A stretch of DNA of 64,000 bases from Hyphomonas chukchiensis (GTDB lineage Bacteria; Pseudomonadota; Alphaproteobacteria; Caulobacterales; Hyphomonadaceae). The stretch spans positions 124,001 to 188,000 of the forward strand of contig NZ_AWFG01000019.1 in the NCBI RefSeq assembly GCF_000682695.1. Direction: 5' to 3'. Position numbers and translations under genes: made by a program. How positions within the stretch are numbered: the stretch's first letter is position 1; every line of letters begins with the position of its first letter. Shown here in pieces: positions 8,240 through 17,366 of this stretch. Below the pieces are notes generated by a model. That model saw only the letters and a program-made list of their open reading frames with translations. It was not told the origin of the DNA and ran no database searches.

Positions 8240-9849
8240 TCAGGGGCTCCGGGGCGCGCACGGGACAGGCGCCAGGACAGGAAGATGACGGGCAGCAGCC
8301 CGGCCATCGTGATCAGCAGGGCGGGTAAAGCGGCGGCGGCAAGGCGCTCGTCGGTCGCATAGGCATTGGCGCGTACGGCCAGCGTGTCCCAGTTGAAAGG
8401 GCGCAGCATGAGCGTTGCGGGGAGTTCCTTGAGCGATTCCACGAACAGGATGAGGGCGCCGGCGGTTGCACCTGAGAGGGCGATGGGTAGGTCAACCTCG
8501 CGGGCCCGGCGCAGCGGCGAGGCGCCGAGGCTGCCGGCGGCCTGGCTGAGGGAGGCCGGCGCACGCGCGAGCGCGGCGACCATGGGCTCTGCCCCGGCAG
8601 CGGTGAAGCGGCTGGCATAGACCCAGGCCAGTGCAATCAGGGCCGAGGCGCCAGTCAGCGTGAATGGTAGCAGCCCCAGCACGACTAGCGCGCCCATGGC
8701 GAGAACGGCGCCGGGAATGGCATAGCCCGACGAAGCGGTAAGGCGGGCAACGCGCGGCAGCACGCCAGAAGCGCGCTGGGAAAGAGCAATCACGAGGGCC
8801 AGAACGAAGGCGAGCGCGGCGCCTGCGCCTGCGAGCATGAGTGTGTTCATCAGCGCAGGGCCAATCGGAGCAAGCGTTTCGCTCGTTTCCACGCTGCGCC
8901 AGATGAGGCGACCGACAGGCAGGCCAAAGGACATCAGAAAGATGGCGATGCAGAGCGCGGTTGCCCCGGCAGCGGCCAGTGGCGTAAGCGGCGCGCGGGC
9001 GACGGCGCGCCAGCGGCGGGAATTCTGCTCGCTGCCCCGGCGGCCCCGGCTCCATCGCTCGAACAGGACGAGGCTGAGCACGAGTGTCAGCAGGACGAGC
9101 GCGAGACGGGCGGCGGTGGCCGGTTCGCCAAAGCTCGTCCAGGCGCGCACGATGCCATAGGTCAGCGTCGGTACGCCGAGATATTCAGCGGCGCCATAGT
9201 CAGCAGCGGCTTCCATCAGCGAGAGGGAGAGGCCTGCGGCGATGGCCGGGCGTGCAGCGGGCAAGGCGACGCGCCAGAAACTGCGGGCGGCACTGGCGCC
9301 AAGGCTGCGTGCCGCTTCCAGCGAGCAGACCGATTGCGAGATGAAGGCCGCGCGGGCCGTGAGGTAGACATAAGGGTAGAGCGTCAGCGCCAGCACGAAA
9401 GCGAGGCCCGGCAGGGAATGGATATCGGGGAACCAGTAGTCGCGCGCGCGCCAACCTGTTGCCGAGCGCAGGGCCGCCTGTATCGGCCCGCCGACGCCCA
9501 TCAGGTCGCCATAGGCATAGGCCAGAACATAGCCCGGTGCAGCGAGGGGCAGGATCAGTAGCCATTCGAAAATCGCGCGGCCCGGAAAGCGATACATGGT
9601 GACGAGCCATGCAGCCGGAACGGCAAAGGCGAGAATGAACAGGCCTGTCAGCGCGAGTGTGCCGATCGTGCCGAGTAGATAGCCCGTCAGGAGTGTGGTG
9701 CGAATATGGTCCCACGCGTCGCCGCCACCAAAGACCAGACCGGCCACAAGCGTGGCGGCGACTGGCACCGCAATGACAAGGCCCGCCAGAAAGGCGGGCC
9801 CGTCACTTGCGCGAATGGCAAGGTTTCGGAAGGGGGCGACGCGGGCCAA
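8236..9849 (-). CDS. fbpB: Ferric iron ABC transporter, fused permease
   Basis: This 537-residue inner-membrane protein has about twelve helices forming two tandem BPD_transp_1 domains. Each half has an EAA-type loop (EAARSLGASAARSFWRVALP in the first; a Gly-Ala-Ser loop with LGASPLRRAREVDLP in the second). Fused permeases of this length are typical of the FbpB/SfuB family. It starts 5 bp after the stop of the binding-protein gene and overlaps fbpC by 4 nt. Confidence 0.9.
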   Translation of the reverse strand: MARVAPFRNLAIRASDGPAFLAGLVIAVPVAATLVAGLVFGGGDAWDHIRTTLLTGYLLGTIGTLALTGLFILAFAVPAAWLVTMYRFPGRAIFEWLLILPLAAPGYVLAYAYGDLMGVGGPIQAALRSATGWRARDYWFPDIHSLPGLAFVLALTLYPYVYLTARAAFISQSVCSLEAARSLGASAARSFWRVALPAARPAIAAGLSLSLMEAAADYGAAEYLGVPTLTYGIVRAWTSFGEPATAARLALVLLTLVLSLVLFERWSRGRRGSEQNSRRWRAVARAPLTPLAAAGATALCIAIFLMSFGLPVGRLIWRSVETSETLAPIGPALMNTLMLAGAGAALAFVLALVIALSQRASGVLPRVARLTASSGYAIPGAVLAMGALVVLGLLPFTLTGASALIALAWVYASRFTAAGAEPMVAALARAPASLSQAAGSLGASPLRRAREVDLPIALSGATAGALILFVESLKELPATLMLRPFNWDTLAVRANAYATDERLAAAALPALLITMAGLLPVIFLSWRLSRARPGAPE

Positions 9850-9854
9850 ACGGG

Positions 9855-10919
9855 TTAGTTCCAGCCGGCCCGGTCGTAGATTTCCTGCGCCTCGGCCTGG
9901 TGCTCGCCCAGTTCCTGAAGCGGGAATTCGCTCGGCTTGAAATCAGGAAGCTGTTCAAGCCCAGCGGGCAGCGGCATGCCGGCGACCATCGGGAATTCCT
10001 TGGTGGCGCTGGTCAGCATCTGCTGGCCTTCGGCGGTCGTAAGCCATTCGATGAAGCGGATGGCGTTCTCCTTGTTGGGCGCATGCGCAGCGACGGCAGC
10101 GCCGGAAATGTTGATGTGCGTGCCGACGTCGTCCTGCTCGGGAAAGGAAAGCGCGGTCTTTGCCGTGACGGCTTTCTCTGCGTCCGTGCCGGTTGCCATG
10201 CGCACCCAGTAATAATGGTTGATCAGGGCCGCTGAACATTCACCCGCGGCGATGGACTCGATCTGCGTCGTGTCACCGCCCTGGGGTGGACGGGCAAAGT
10301 TGGCAACCACGTTGCGGGCCCATTCAGCAGCCTTGTGAGAGCCCCAACGACCGATGAATTCACCCATAAGCGAGAGATTGTAGACGTTGGAGCTGGAGCG
10401 CATGCAGATTTCGCCGTGCAGCTTGCCATCAGCAAGGTCCTGATAATGGGCCACGTCCTCGGGTTTCAGGCGGGTCGGATCGTACACGATGATCCGGGCG
10501 CGGCGGGCGAGGCCGAACCAGTTGCCATCGGGCTCGCGGAAATGCGGCGGGATCAGGGATTCCAGTGTCTCGGAATGAATGCCTTGCGTGAAGCCGCCTT
10601 CCTGAAAGCGGTAGAGCGTGCCCACATCGGAGGAAATGATGACATCTGCCGGGCTTTTGTCGCCTTCGGCCTTCATGGTTTCGATCAGTTCAGGCGCGCC
10701 GGACTCGCGGAAACGGACATGGATGCCCGTTTCCTTCTCGAACGTGTCGTACATCACCTTGTCGGAATCATAGTGTCGGGCGGAATACACATTCAGCACG
10801 CCCGCGCTGGGAACCGCAGGCGCGGCAACGGGTTCAGCATTTGTTGCCGCAGGTTCAGCCGGTTTGCCGCAAGCGACCGCGAACAAAGCGATAGCGGTGA
10901 ATAGAACGGGAAACTTCAT
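9855..10919 (-). CDS. fbpA: Ferric iron ABC transporter, substrate-binding lipoprotein
   Basis: This 354-residue protein starts with a short hydrophobic signal and a cysteine at about residue 17 (FAVACGKP), suggesting a lipid anchor. NVYSARHYDSDK near the N-terminus and the adjacent tyrosines in INHYYWVRM match the FbpA/FutA family, where paired tyrosines bind Fe(III). It is the first gene of the operon, and a candidate Fur operator lies about 44 bp upstream. Confidence 0.9.
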   Translation of the reverse strand: MKFPVLFTAIALFAVACGKPAEPAATNAEPVAAPAVPSAGVLNVYSARHYDSDKVMYDTFEKETGIHVRFRESGAPELIETMKAEGDKSPADVIISSDVGTLYRFQEGGFTQGIHSETLESLIPPHFREPDGNWFGLARRARIIVYDPTRLKPEDVAHYQDLADGKLHGEICMRSSSNVYNLSLMGEFIGRWGSHKAAEWARNVVANFARPPQGGDTTQIESIAAGECSAALINHYYWVRMATGTDAEKAVTAKTALSFPEQDDVGTHINISGAAVAAHAPNKENAIRFIEWLTTAEGQQMLTSATKEFPMVAGMPLPAGLEQLPDFKPSEFPLQELGEHQAEAQEIYDRAGWN

Positions 10920-10962
10920 GAGATGGAACGATCCTTGTCTGGCTGTGGCCTATCAAACATAA

Positions 10963-10979
10963 TTGAGAATGGATCGCAA
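10963..10979. promoter_or_regulatory. Candidate Fur box upstream of the iron importer
   Basis: TTGAGAATGGATCGCAA is an imperfect palindrome (TTG.GA...AT.C.CAA is symmetric). It resembles the TTGAGAAT/TTGCGAAT half-sites often seen in Fur-regulated proteobacterial promoters. It lies 44 bp upstream of the fbpA start, where a repressor would overlap the promoter. It was identified by eye only. Confidence 0.4.
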
Positions 10980-11121
10980 CAAGTGAGGGTAGCGACGTTT
11001 TGCCCGAATCTTGCACAGCGCCTTACAGGAAATGGTTTTTTGGCCGAAATGACTCTGCGGATGGCGGTTTCTTCGGTAAATCAGGGATTAACTCCGGTCA
11101 GAATAACAGGGGTGGTGGGAC

Positions 11122-11379
11122 ATGAATGACATCGTATTAGACCTGGATCTGGGGACGCCAGAGGAACAGGCACTGTGGGAAATGGCTGTCGACTTCTTCG
11201 TCAACATGCTAAGTTCCAACGATAATTCCGCGGGTGGGGATGCCCCGGACATGATGGTGCACACGGCTTTCAAGCCGAACGGCCGCATCAGCAAGAAACT
11301 TATCTTCCAGGACAGGACGTGGGCAGATGCCTTCATGAACTTCTGGGAAGAGCAGAAAATGCAGGCGGCCGCCGCCTAG
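11122..11379 (+). CDS. Small acidic protein of unknown function
   Basis: This 85-residue protein begins at an ATG preceded by GGGGTGGTGGG. The first half is acidic (MNDIVLDLDLGTPEEQALWEM), and the C-terminal part is aromatic-rich (TWADAFMNFWEEQ). It has no signal peptide or membrane helix. It is divergent from the iron operon and 38 bp upstream of the ThiO-like gene. Reading frame, spacing and RBS support a real gene. I do not recognise its family. Confidence 0.6.
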   Translation: MNDIVLDLDLGTPEEQALWEMAVDFFVNMLSSNDNSAGGDAPDMMVHTAFKPNGRISKKLIFQDRTWADAFMNFWEEQKMQAAAA

Positions 11380-11417
11380 GCGTTTCGCTTCACGGCCAAG
11401 TCGCCTAGAGAGCCGGG

Positions 11418-12566
11418 ATGACCCCGAACCCCCGTTCTGCGCATGTCGCCATTCTTGGCGCCGGCATTATTGGCCTCGCCTGTGCCTGGGAACTGGTGCA
11501 GCGCGGCGCGCATGTGACGATCTATGACACGCAAACACCCGGGCGCGGCGCGAGCTGGGCCGCTGCCGGCATGCTGGCACCTGCCTTTGAGGCCGCAGCC
11601 GAAGACGGCGCGCATCCGCGCCTGTTCGATCTTTGCATGGAAAGCGCGGCCCTGTGGCCAGCCTTTGCCGCCTCCGTCAGCCAGGCATCAGGGCGCGATC
11701 TTGGCTTTTCGCCGGGGCCGTCGCTGGCGCTGGCTTTTGACGGGGCCGAGGCGGCTGGCCTGCACCGTCTCTCAGCAGCCCTGACGCGGCATGGTGTGGA
11801 AAGCGAGATGCTGCTGCCCGAGGCGGTGTGGGACATCGAGCCTGCCGTTTCGCGGGGTGTGCATGGCGCGCTGCGGTTGCCAACGGACGGACAGGTGGAC
11901 AATCGCGCGATCGTCTCGGCCCTCATAGCGGCCCTCGGCGAGCACGAGGCTGTCCGTTTCGTGACCGTTCCCGCCCCACTGGAAGACCGCGACGGGCGGC
12001 TTTGCATCGAGGGGCATGACATGATCCTCGCGGCAGCGGGGTGGAACACGGCGGCGATCAAGGTGCGCCAGAATGGCGAGGATTTCAGTCTCGTGAACTG
12101 GGACACGGCGCTCGACGAGATCGATTGCTATGGCGGCCAGATGCTGTCGGTCGCGCGCGAGCCGGGCTTGCCGACCATGACACTGCGCTGCGGCGCCATC
12201 TATATCGCGCCGAAGCCGGACAGGGTGATTATTGGGGCGACGATGGAGCCGGGCAGGGCGACGCTTGAACCTGATGAGGACACGATTGCCGAGCTGCGCG
12301 CGGAAGCGGCCCGGCTGTGCCCGGCGATTGCCTATGCACCTGAACTGGAAACATGGGCCGGAGTGCGGCCGGGCACGCTGGATCACGCGCCGCTGCTCGG
12401 GAAAACGCGGGCCGATGGGCTGTTCGTGGCCTCAGGCCACTACCGCAATGGCATCCTGCTTGCCCCTGTCACCGCGAAGATCATGGTGGATGCTATGCTC
12501 GATGGGAAAACCAGCGAACTGGCGGCAGCGTTCAGCCCGGCCCGCTTTGCGGCTGCGACCGCCTGA
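11418..12566 (+). CDS. thiO: FAD-dependent glycine oxidase-like protein (ThiO/DadA family)
   Basis: This 382-residue flavoprotein has an N-terminal Rossmann motif (ILGAGIIGLACAWEL), then the DAO-fold substrate domain. The GRGASWAAAGMLAP segment and C-terminal GHYRNGILLAPVTA are characteristic of ThiO, which oxidises glycine to the imine needed for the thiazole ring of thiamine. No other thiamine gene lies nearby, so a general D-amino-acid oxidase role is possible. Confidence 0.8.
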   Translation: MTPNPRSAHVAILGAGIIGLACAWELVQRGAHVTIYDTQTPGRGASWAAAGMLAPAFEAAAEDGAHPRLFDLCMESAALWPAFAASVSQASGRDLGFSPGPSLALAFDGAEAAGLHRLSAALTRHGVESEMLLPEAVWDIEPAVSRGVHGALRLPTDGQVDNRAIVSALIAALGEHEAVRFVTVPAPLEDRDGRLCIEGHDMILAAAGWNTAAIKVRQNGEDFSLVNWDTALDEIDCYGGQMLSVAREPGLPTMTLRCGAIYIAPKPDRVIIGATMEPGRATLEPDEDTIAELRAEAARLCPAIAYAPELETWAGVRPGTLDHAPLLGKTRADGLFVASGHYRNGILLAPVTAKIMVDAMLDGKTSELAAAFSPARFAAATA

Positions 12567-12632
12567 CGCCGCGCTCATGCTGGACGGGGGCCCCTGCCGC
12601 GCCTAAGTCTCCTGACAAGCAGGAGGAAACGC

Positions 12633-13805
12633 ATGCACCAGATCGCCCCCATGAGCGAAGACCAGATGGCCATCAAGGATGCGGTCGCCAAGACGATCGC
12701 CCCCTTCGATGACGAATACTGGGGCAAGACAGACGAGACCGGCAAATGGCCCGAAGAGTTCTGCGATGCCATGGCCAAGGGCGGTTGGCTGGGTATTGCG
12801 TTCCCCGAGGAATATGGCGGCGCGGGACTTGGCCTGACCGAAGCGGCGCTGATGATGCAGACGGTGACGCGATCTGGCGCAGGCTATTCGGGCGCCTCGG
12901 CAATCCACCTCAACATTTTCGGGCCAAAGCCGCTGGAGAAATTCGGCACCGAGGAACAGAAGCAGGAAAACCTGCCGAAGATCATCTCGGGCAAGGAGAA
13001 GATGTGCTTTGCCGTGACCGAGCCGAACTCCGGCCTCGATACGTCATCGCTGGAGACCAAGGCCGAGCGCACCAATAATGGCTATGTCATCAATGGCCGG
13101 AAGATATGGACGACCGGTGCGCAGCGCGCCGACAAGATCCTGATCATTGCGCGCACCACGCCGAAGGACCAGTGCGCCAAGCCGCATCTTGGCCTGTCGC
13201 TATTTTATACCGACCTTGACCGGGGCAAGATCGAAGCCAATCCGATCCCGAAAATGGGCCGCAAGGCGGTGGAGTGCAACACGCTCTTCATCGACGGGCT
13301 CGAAGTGCCCAAGGAACACCTCATTGGCGAAGAAGGCGCGGGCTTTAAATACCTGCTGCAGGGCCTGAACCCCGAGCGCGTTCTGTTTGCCGTGGAGAGC
13401 GTTGGCCTTGGCTTTGCCGCGCTGGAGCGCGCCGCGCGCTATGCGCAGGAGCGGGTCGTGTTTGGTCGGCCGATTGGCCAGAACCAGGGCATCCAGCATC
13501 CGCTGGCGCGCAGCTGGGCTGAGCTCTCGGCGGCTGAACTGATGGCTTACAAGGCTGCCTCGCTCTACGACGCAGGCGAGGATTGCGGCGCCGAAGCCAA
13601 CGCCGCGAAATATCTCGGCACGGAAGCGGGTTTCACGGCCTGCGAAACCGCTGTGCTGACGCACGGCGGCATGGGCTATGCCAAAGAATACCATGTCGAG
13701 CGCATGATGCGCGAAGCCATGCTCGCCCGCATCGCCCCCGTAAGCCGCGAGATGATCCTCAATTTCATCGCCGAACGCGTCCTCGGCCTGCCGAAGAGTT
13801 ACTAA
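12633..13805 (+). CDS. Acyl-CoA dehydrogenase
   Basis: This 390-residue FAD enzyme of fatty-acid or branched-chain acyl-CoA beta-oxidation starts with a strong SD (AGGAGGAAACGC ATG). It has the N-terminal helical domain, the beta-domain signature CFAVTEPNSGLDTSS and C-terminal GGMGYAKEYHVERMMREA. Length matches the family. Substrate chain length cannot be told from the sequence. It is convergent with the next gene, with a 12-bp gap. Confidence 0.9.
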   Translation: MHQIAPMSEDQMAIKDAVAKTIAPFDDEYWGKTDETGKWPEEFCDAMAKGGWLGIAFPEEYGGAGLGLTEAALMMQTVTRSGAGYSGASAIHLNIFGPKPLEKFGTEEQKQENLPKIISGKEKMCFAVTEPNSGLDTSSLETKAERTNNGYVINGRKIWTTGAQRADKILIIARTTPKDQCAKPHLGLSLFYTDLDRGKIEANPIPKMGRKAVECNTLFIDGLEVPKEHLIGEEGAGFKYLLQGLNPERVLFAVESVGLGFAALERAARYAQERVVFGRPIGQNQGIQHPLARSWAELSAAELMAYKAASLYDAGEDCGAEANAAKYLGTEAGFTACETAVLTHGGMGYAKEYHVERMMREAMLARIAPVSREMILNFIAERVLGLPKSY

Positions 13806-13817
13806 AGGGCCTCATCG

Positions 13818-14444
13818 CTACATCTCATCCGCGTCCTTCATGTGCTGGAAGAATTCTTCCTTGCTGTTGGTGCGCGGATAGGGGGTGAGCGGAACAGGGA
13901 CTTCGAGGAAGGCGCAAAGCGGGCCCCAGCCGTCCTTGGCGGAGTGAACGAGCAGGCGTTCGGGCGGCACGGTGGCCTTCACGTTTGCTTCGTGCGCGTG
14001 GAAGGTGGCGATCAGTTCGTCCTTCTCCTTGGCGTCGCCGAAGCTTCGCTCGAGGACTTGCGACACCATTTTGAACCATTCGGTCGCCTGTGGCGGCCAT
14101 GTCTCGGGCGCCCAGACCGCGGCGAGGATGGTCTCGGAGATGCTGTCATACCAGCTTTCGGCAGAGCGCGTTGAGAGGATGATCTTGGCCTCCGGATAGG
14201 TCTCGGCCACGTCCTGCCAGAAGGCGGCGGTTGGCCAGTCCACAGCCGATTTGTAGCCGTCATAGATGGCCGCATAGTCTGGCTTGCCGGCCAGCGCGGC
14301 GTTCCACAGCGGGACTTGTGCCTCGCCATTATGGATAACTTCGATCATGTGGTGGCACGGGCCGAGGCCCAGTTCCTCAAGCGCCAGCTTGAGCGACATT
14401 GTGCCGGTGCGGCCAAATCCGGCGCTGATAACAGAAAGTGTCAT
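13818..14444 (-). CDS. Sulfotransferase-family P-loop protein
   Basis: This 208-residue protein has GFGRTGTMSLKLALEELG at its N-terminus, the PAPS-binding loop form seen in a bacterial and eukaryotic sulfotransferase-like family. A central LSTRSAESWYDSI segment resembles the 3'-phosphate-binding motif. The acceptor is unknown. It has a good SD (GGGAGGGACAC ATG) and is monocistronic. Confidence 0.75.
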   Translation of the reverse strand: MTLSVISAGFGRTGTMSLKLALEELGLGPCHHMIEVIHNGEAQVPLWNAALAGKPDYAAIYDGYKSAVDWPTAAFWQDVAETYPEAKIILSTRSAESWYDSISETILAAVWAPETWPPQATEWFKMVSQVLERSFGDAKEKDELIATFHAHEANVKATVPPERLLVHSAKDGWGPLCAFLEVPVPLTPYPRTNSKEEFFQHMKDADEM

Positions 14445-14634
14445 GTGTCCCTCCCACGCCCGGTTGTCCGGGTCTCATTCAGGAGGCTAGCACGATTACG
14501 GATCATTCTGTAGCGGGGTCTTCGTCCTTCTTCCGGCGGAGGCGGATAGGGGACTTTGCGCACTACGTGCCGATTGGCTTCCTCAAACCTGCAATTCGGA
14601 CTAGGCTCTGCAAAAGCCTTGGGAGGGCGTTGGC

Positions 14635-15210
14635 ATGCTTTATCTGATACTCGGTCTGGTCATCTTTTTCGGGGCGCACCTGTTCACGACTTTCAGGTCG
14701 CGCGAGCCGAGCAAGGATATCAAGGTCAAACTTGGCTATCCGACGTATATGGGGCTTTACAGCCTTGTTTCGATTATCGGTTTTGTGCTGATCTGCTACG
14801 GGTATGGCGCATCGCGCGGGGCAGGCATCCTCTATACGCCGCCCAGCTGGGGCAAGCATGTGAACATGCTGTTGATGCTACCGGCGCTGATCCTGCTGGT
14901 GGCCTCGCAATTGCCGACCGGGGCGATCAAGAAGGCGGCGAAGCACCCGATGCTGGTGGCCGTGAAGCTCTGGGCCTTCGGGCATTTACTGGCCAATGGC
15001 GAGTTGAACTCGGTCATCCTGTTCACTGTTTTCCTGGCCTATGCCGTGATTGACCGGATCGCAGTCAAGAAGCGCGGTGACCTCGGCCCGGCCAGGGATG
15101 CGCCATCTTCGGTGATGGCAGATGTCGGGTCTGTGCTGATCGGGGCGGGGGTCTACGTGGCTTTCGTGCTTTGGCTGCACCAAATCCTGATCGGCGTACC
15201 GATTGTTTGA
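14635..15210 (+). CDS. NnrU-family membrane protein
   Basis: This 191-residue inner-membrane protein has about five or six helices. The sequence matches NnrU in length and in features such as an early FFGAHLFTTFR, the TPPSWGKHV segment and WAFGHLLANGELNSVILF. NnrU-family proteins are related to isoprenoid-side-chain modifying enzymes and to denitrification loci. No denitrification gene is present here, so a specific role is not supported. Confidence 0.85.
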   Translation: MLYLILGLVIFFGAHLFTTFRSREPSKDIKVKLGYPTYMGLYSLVSIIGFVLICYGYGASRGAGILYTPPSWGKHVNMLLMLPALILLVASQLPTGAIKKAAKHPMLVAVKLWAFGHLLANGELNSVILFTVFLAYAVIDRIAVKKRGDLGPARDAPSSVMADVGSVLIGAGVYVAFVLWLHQILIGVPIV

Positions 15211-15283
15211 TATTTCCGGCTGAACCCGTCTGTTTGGCGGGTTTGGTTCACTATCCGCGTAAACCCCTGCAGGAGTGTGACCC

Positions 15284-15646
15284 ATGAATTATGATTTCAA
15301 TTATGCCCTTGCGGTGTTTCTCGACAATGTAATGAATCGCTATGCGGCCTTTGAGGGCAGGACCAGCCGCCGGGAATTCTGGCACTATGTGTCGATCGCC
15401 TTCATGATCTCGATCGCGTTGAACATCCTGTCTGCGATCCCGTATCTCGGTGCGATTTTCAGCTTGTTGAGCCTGCTTGTCAGCCTGGCCTTGCTGCTGC
15501 CCGGCATCGGCATTGCCATCCGGCGGATGCACGATATCGAGCAGAGCGGCATCATGGTGCTGATCCCGCTCTACAATATTTACCTTGCCTGTCAGCCGGG
15601 AACGCCGGGAACCAACCGTTTCGGACCGGAACCTGCAAAGGCCTGA
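15284..15646 (+). CDS. DUF805 membrane protein
   Basis: This 120-residue protein has an N-terminal amphipathic part (FEGRTSRREFWHYV), three or so hydrophobic segments and the IAIRRMHDIEQSGIMVLIPLYNIYLACQPGTPGTNRFGP ending typical of DUF805 (split here: RRMHD, then GTNRFGP). The start has SD AGGAG. Function is unknown for the family. It follows the NnrU gene on the same strand. Confidence 0.88.
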   Translation: MNYDFNYALAVFLDNVMNRYAAFEGRTSRREFWHYVSIAFMISIALNILSAIPYLGAIFSLLSLLVSLALLLPGIGIAIRRMHDIEQSGIMVLIPLYNIYLACQPGTPGTNRFGPEPAKA

Positions 15647-15707
15647 ACAAGCCCCTGCGCGTTGACTTGTCTTGCTCGCCGGGCGCGGTCAGGCTAAGTC
15701 GCGGCCC

Positions 15708-16544
15708 ATGTCGAAACAAACACAGACCCGTCGCAAGACCGTCAAGGACATCGCCGCTGCCAAGGGGAAGACGCCGATTGTCTGCCTCACGGCCTATGAT
15801 GCGCCCATGGCGAGCCTGCTGGACCCGCATGCCGACCTTCTTCTCGTCGGTGACAGCGTGGGCATGGTCGTCCACGGCCTGCCATCCACTGTCGGCGTGA
15901 CGATGGAGATGATGATCCTGCATGGCCAGGCCGTCATGCGCGGCGCTGAGCAGGCGCTTGTCGTGGTGGATATGCCATTCGGTTCGTACGAGACGAACAA
16001 TGATGATGCCTTCCTGAATGCGGCGCGTATCATGAAGGAAACAGGCTGCCAGGCGGTGAAGATCGAAAGCGGCACCTATGCGGCTGGGCAGATCGCTCAC
16101 CTTGTGGAGCGCGGCGTGCCGGTGATGGGCCATATCGGCCTGCGCCCACAGGCGGTGAACGTAGACGGCGGTTTCCGCGCCAAGGGTCGCACCAATGCCG
16201 AGCGCGACCGGGTGATTGCCGAAGCCCGCGCTTCTGCTGATGCGGGCGCCTTTGCCATTGTGATTGAGGGCGTCGCCGAAGACCTCGCAGCCGAGATTAC
16301 GGCTGAAGTGAGCTGCCCGACCATCGGTATTGGTGCATCAGCGGCCTGTGACGGGCAGGTGCTGGTGACGCATGACATGCTCGGCCTGTTTGACTGGACA
16401 CCGAAATTCGTGCGCCGCTATGCCGATCTCAGCAAGACGATCAGCGAAGCGGCAGCGGCCTATGCCGACGATGTCCGCACGCGTCGCTTTCCCGGAGACG
16501 CTGAGACCTATGCCCTGCGAAAACCTGACCCGGAACAGCGCTGA
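15708..16544 (+). CDS. panB: 3-methyl-2-oxobutanoate hydroxymethyltransferase
   Basis: PanB transfers a hydroxymethyl group from 5,10-methylene-THF to 2-oxoisovalerate, the first committed step of pantothenate synthesis. The 278-residue protein shows [26 protein letters not shown], an MPFGSYE loop and GHIGLRPQ, all family motifs. A TTG start at 15672 would add 12 residues, but ATG 15708 gives the usual N-terminus. panC and panD are not in the window. Confidence 0.95.
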   Translation: MSKQTQTRRKTVKDIAAAKGKTPIVCLTAYDAPMASLLDPHADLLLVGDSVGMVVHGLPSTVGVTMEMMILHGQAVMRGAEQALVVVDMPFGSYETNNDDAFLNAARIMKETGCQAVKIESGTYAAGQIAHLVERGVPVMGHIGLRPQAVNVDGGFRAKGRTNAERDRVIAEARASADAGAFAIVIEGVAEDLAAEITAEVSCPTIGIGASAACDGQVLVTHDMLGLFDWTPKFVRRYADLSKTISEAAAAYADDVRTRRFPGDAETYALRKPDPEQR

Positions 16545-16613
16545 CACGTTGCAGCCTGCCAATAGCGCGTCTAGGTTCCTGACCGAGTCACCAAAGCCAC
16601 CGGAGCGACTGAA

Positions 16614-17366
16614 TTGAGCGATATTTTCGGAGAAGTCGACGAAAGCCTTCGACAGGATAAACTGGAAGGCTGGTGGGGTCGCTACCAGTATTTCGTGTAT
16701 GGCGCCTTTGGCCTCATACTCGTCGCGGTGGCCGTGAATGAGTTTGTGCTCATCCCGCGCACCGAGGCGGCACGTGCCGCACGCGCCCTGGAGTTGGAAA
16801 AAGGCCTGTCAGAGCTGCACAATGGCTCCTATGTCGAGGCCCAGTCGGCGTTTTCAGACCTTGCCGAGGGTGGCAGCAAGATGGCGCCGCTCGCAGCGAA
16901 CTATCTGGCCCAGACGCTCTATGAGGGCGGCGGCGATGCCAAGGGGGCTGCGGATGCCCTGGCTGCGATCGGAACAGTCGAGGGCGGCCCTTATGAGCGC
17001 CTGGCCCTGCTGAAGAATGCCTATTTCCTGGCTGACGGGCAGTCCATGGTCGAGCTGGAAGCCACTCTGGGCAGCCTGGTTGATGATGAAGGTCCGCTAG
17101 GTGCCCTGGCGCGTGAACTGGTTGCCGCCAAGGCGTTTGCGACCGGCGACAACGCCCGCGCCCGCACCGAATTCAACCGGCTCCGCTACGATGCGGCCGC
17201 ACCGGAGGGTGTCAAGCGACGCGCCGAACTTGCGCTGGCGGCCATTCCTGCCGCCGCCGAGACGCTGGAGGCGCCTGCGGAAGCAGCGCCTGAAACACTT
17301 GATACAGTAACCGAAGCGCCGGCTCCCGCGCCCGCCCCTGCAGAGTCTGAGGAGACTGGCCAATGA
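16614..17366 (+). CDS. YfgM-like TPR membrane protein upstream of bamB
   Basis: This 250-residue protein starts at TTG 16614 with SD GGAGCGACTG just upstream. An N-terminal cytoplasmic segment (DESLRQDKLEGWWGRYQ) is followed by one transmembrane helix (about 27-46), a TPR-like periplasmic domain and an Ala/Pro/Glu-rich tail. The order TPR protein-BamB-Der is widely conserved in Proteobacteria, and E. coli YfgM works with periplasmic chaperones and SecYEG. Its stop overlaps the bamB start as ATGA. Confidence 0.85.
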   Translation: MSDIFGEVDESLRQDKLEGWWGRYQYFVYGAFGLILVAVAVNEFVLIPRTEAARAARALELEKGLSELHNGSYVEAQSAFSDLAEGGSKMAPLAANYLAQTLYEGGGDAKGAADALAAIGTVEGGPYERLALLKNAYFLADGQSMVELEATLGSLVDDEGPLGALARELVAAKAFATGDNARARTEFNRLRYDAAAPEGVKRRAELALAAIPAAAETLEAPAEAAPETLDTVTEAPAPAPAPAESEETGQ

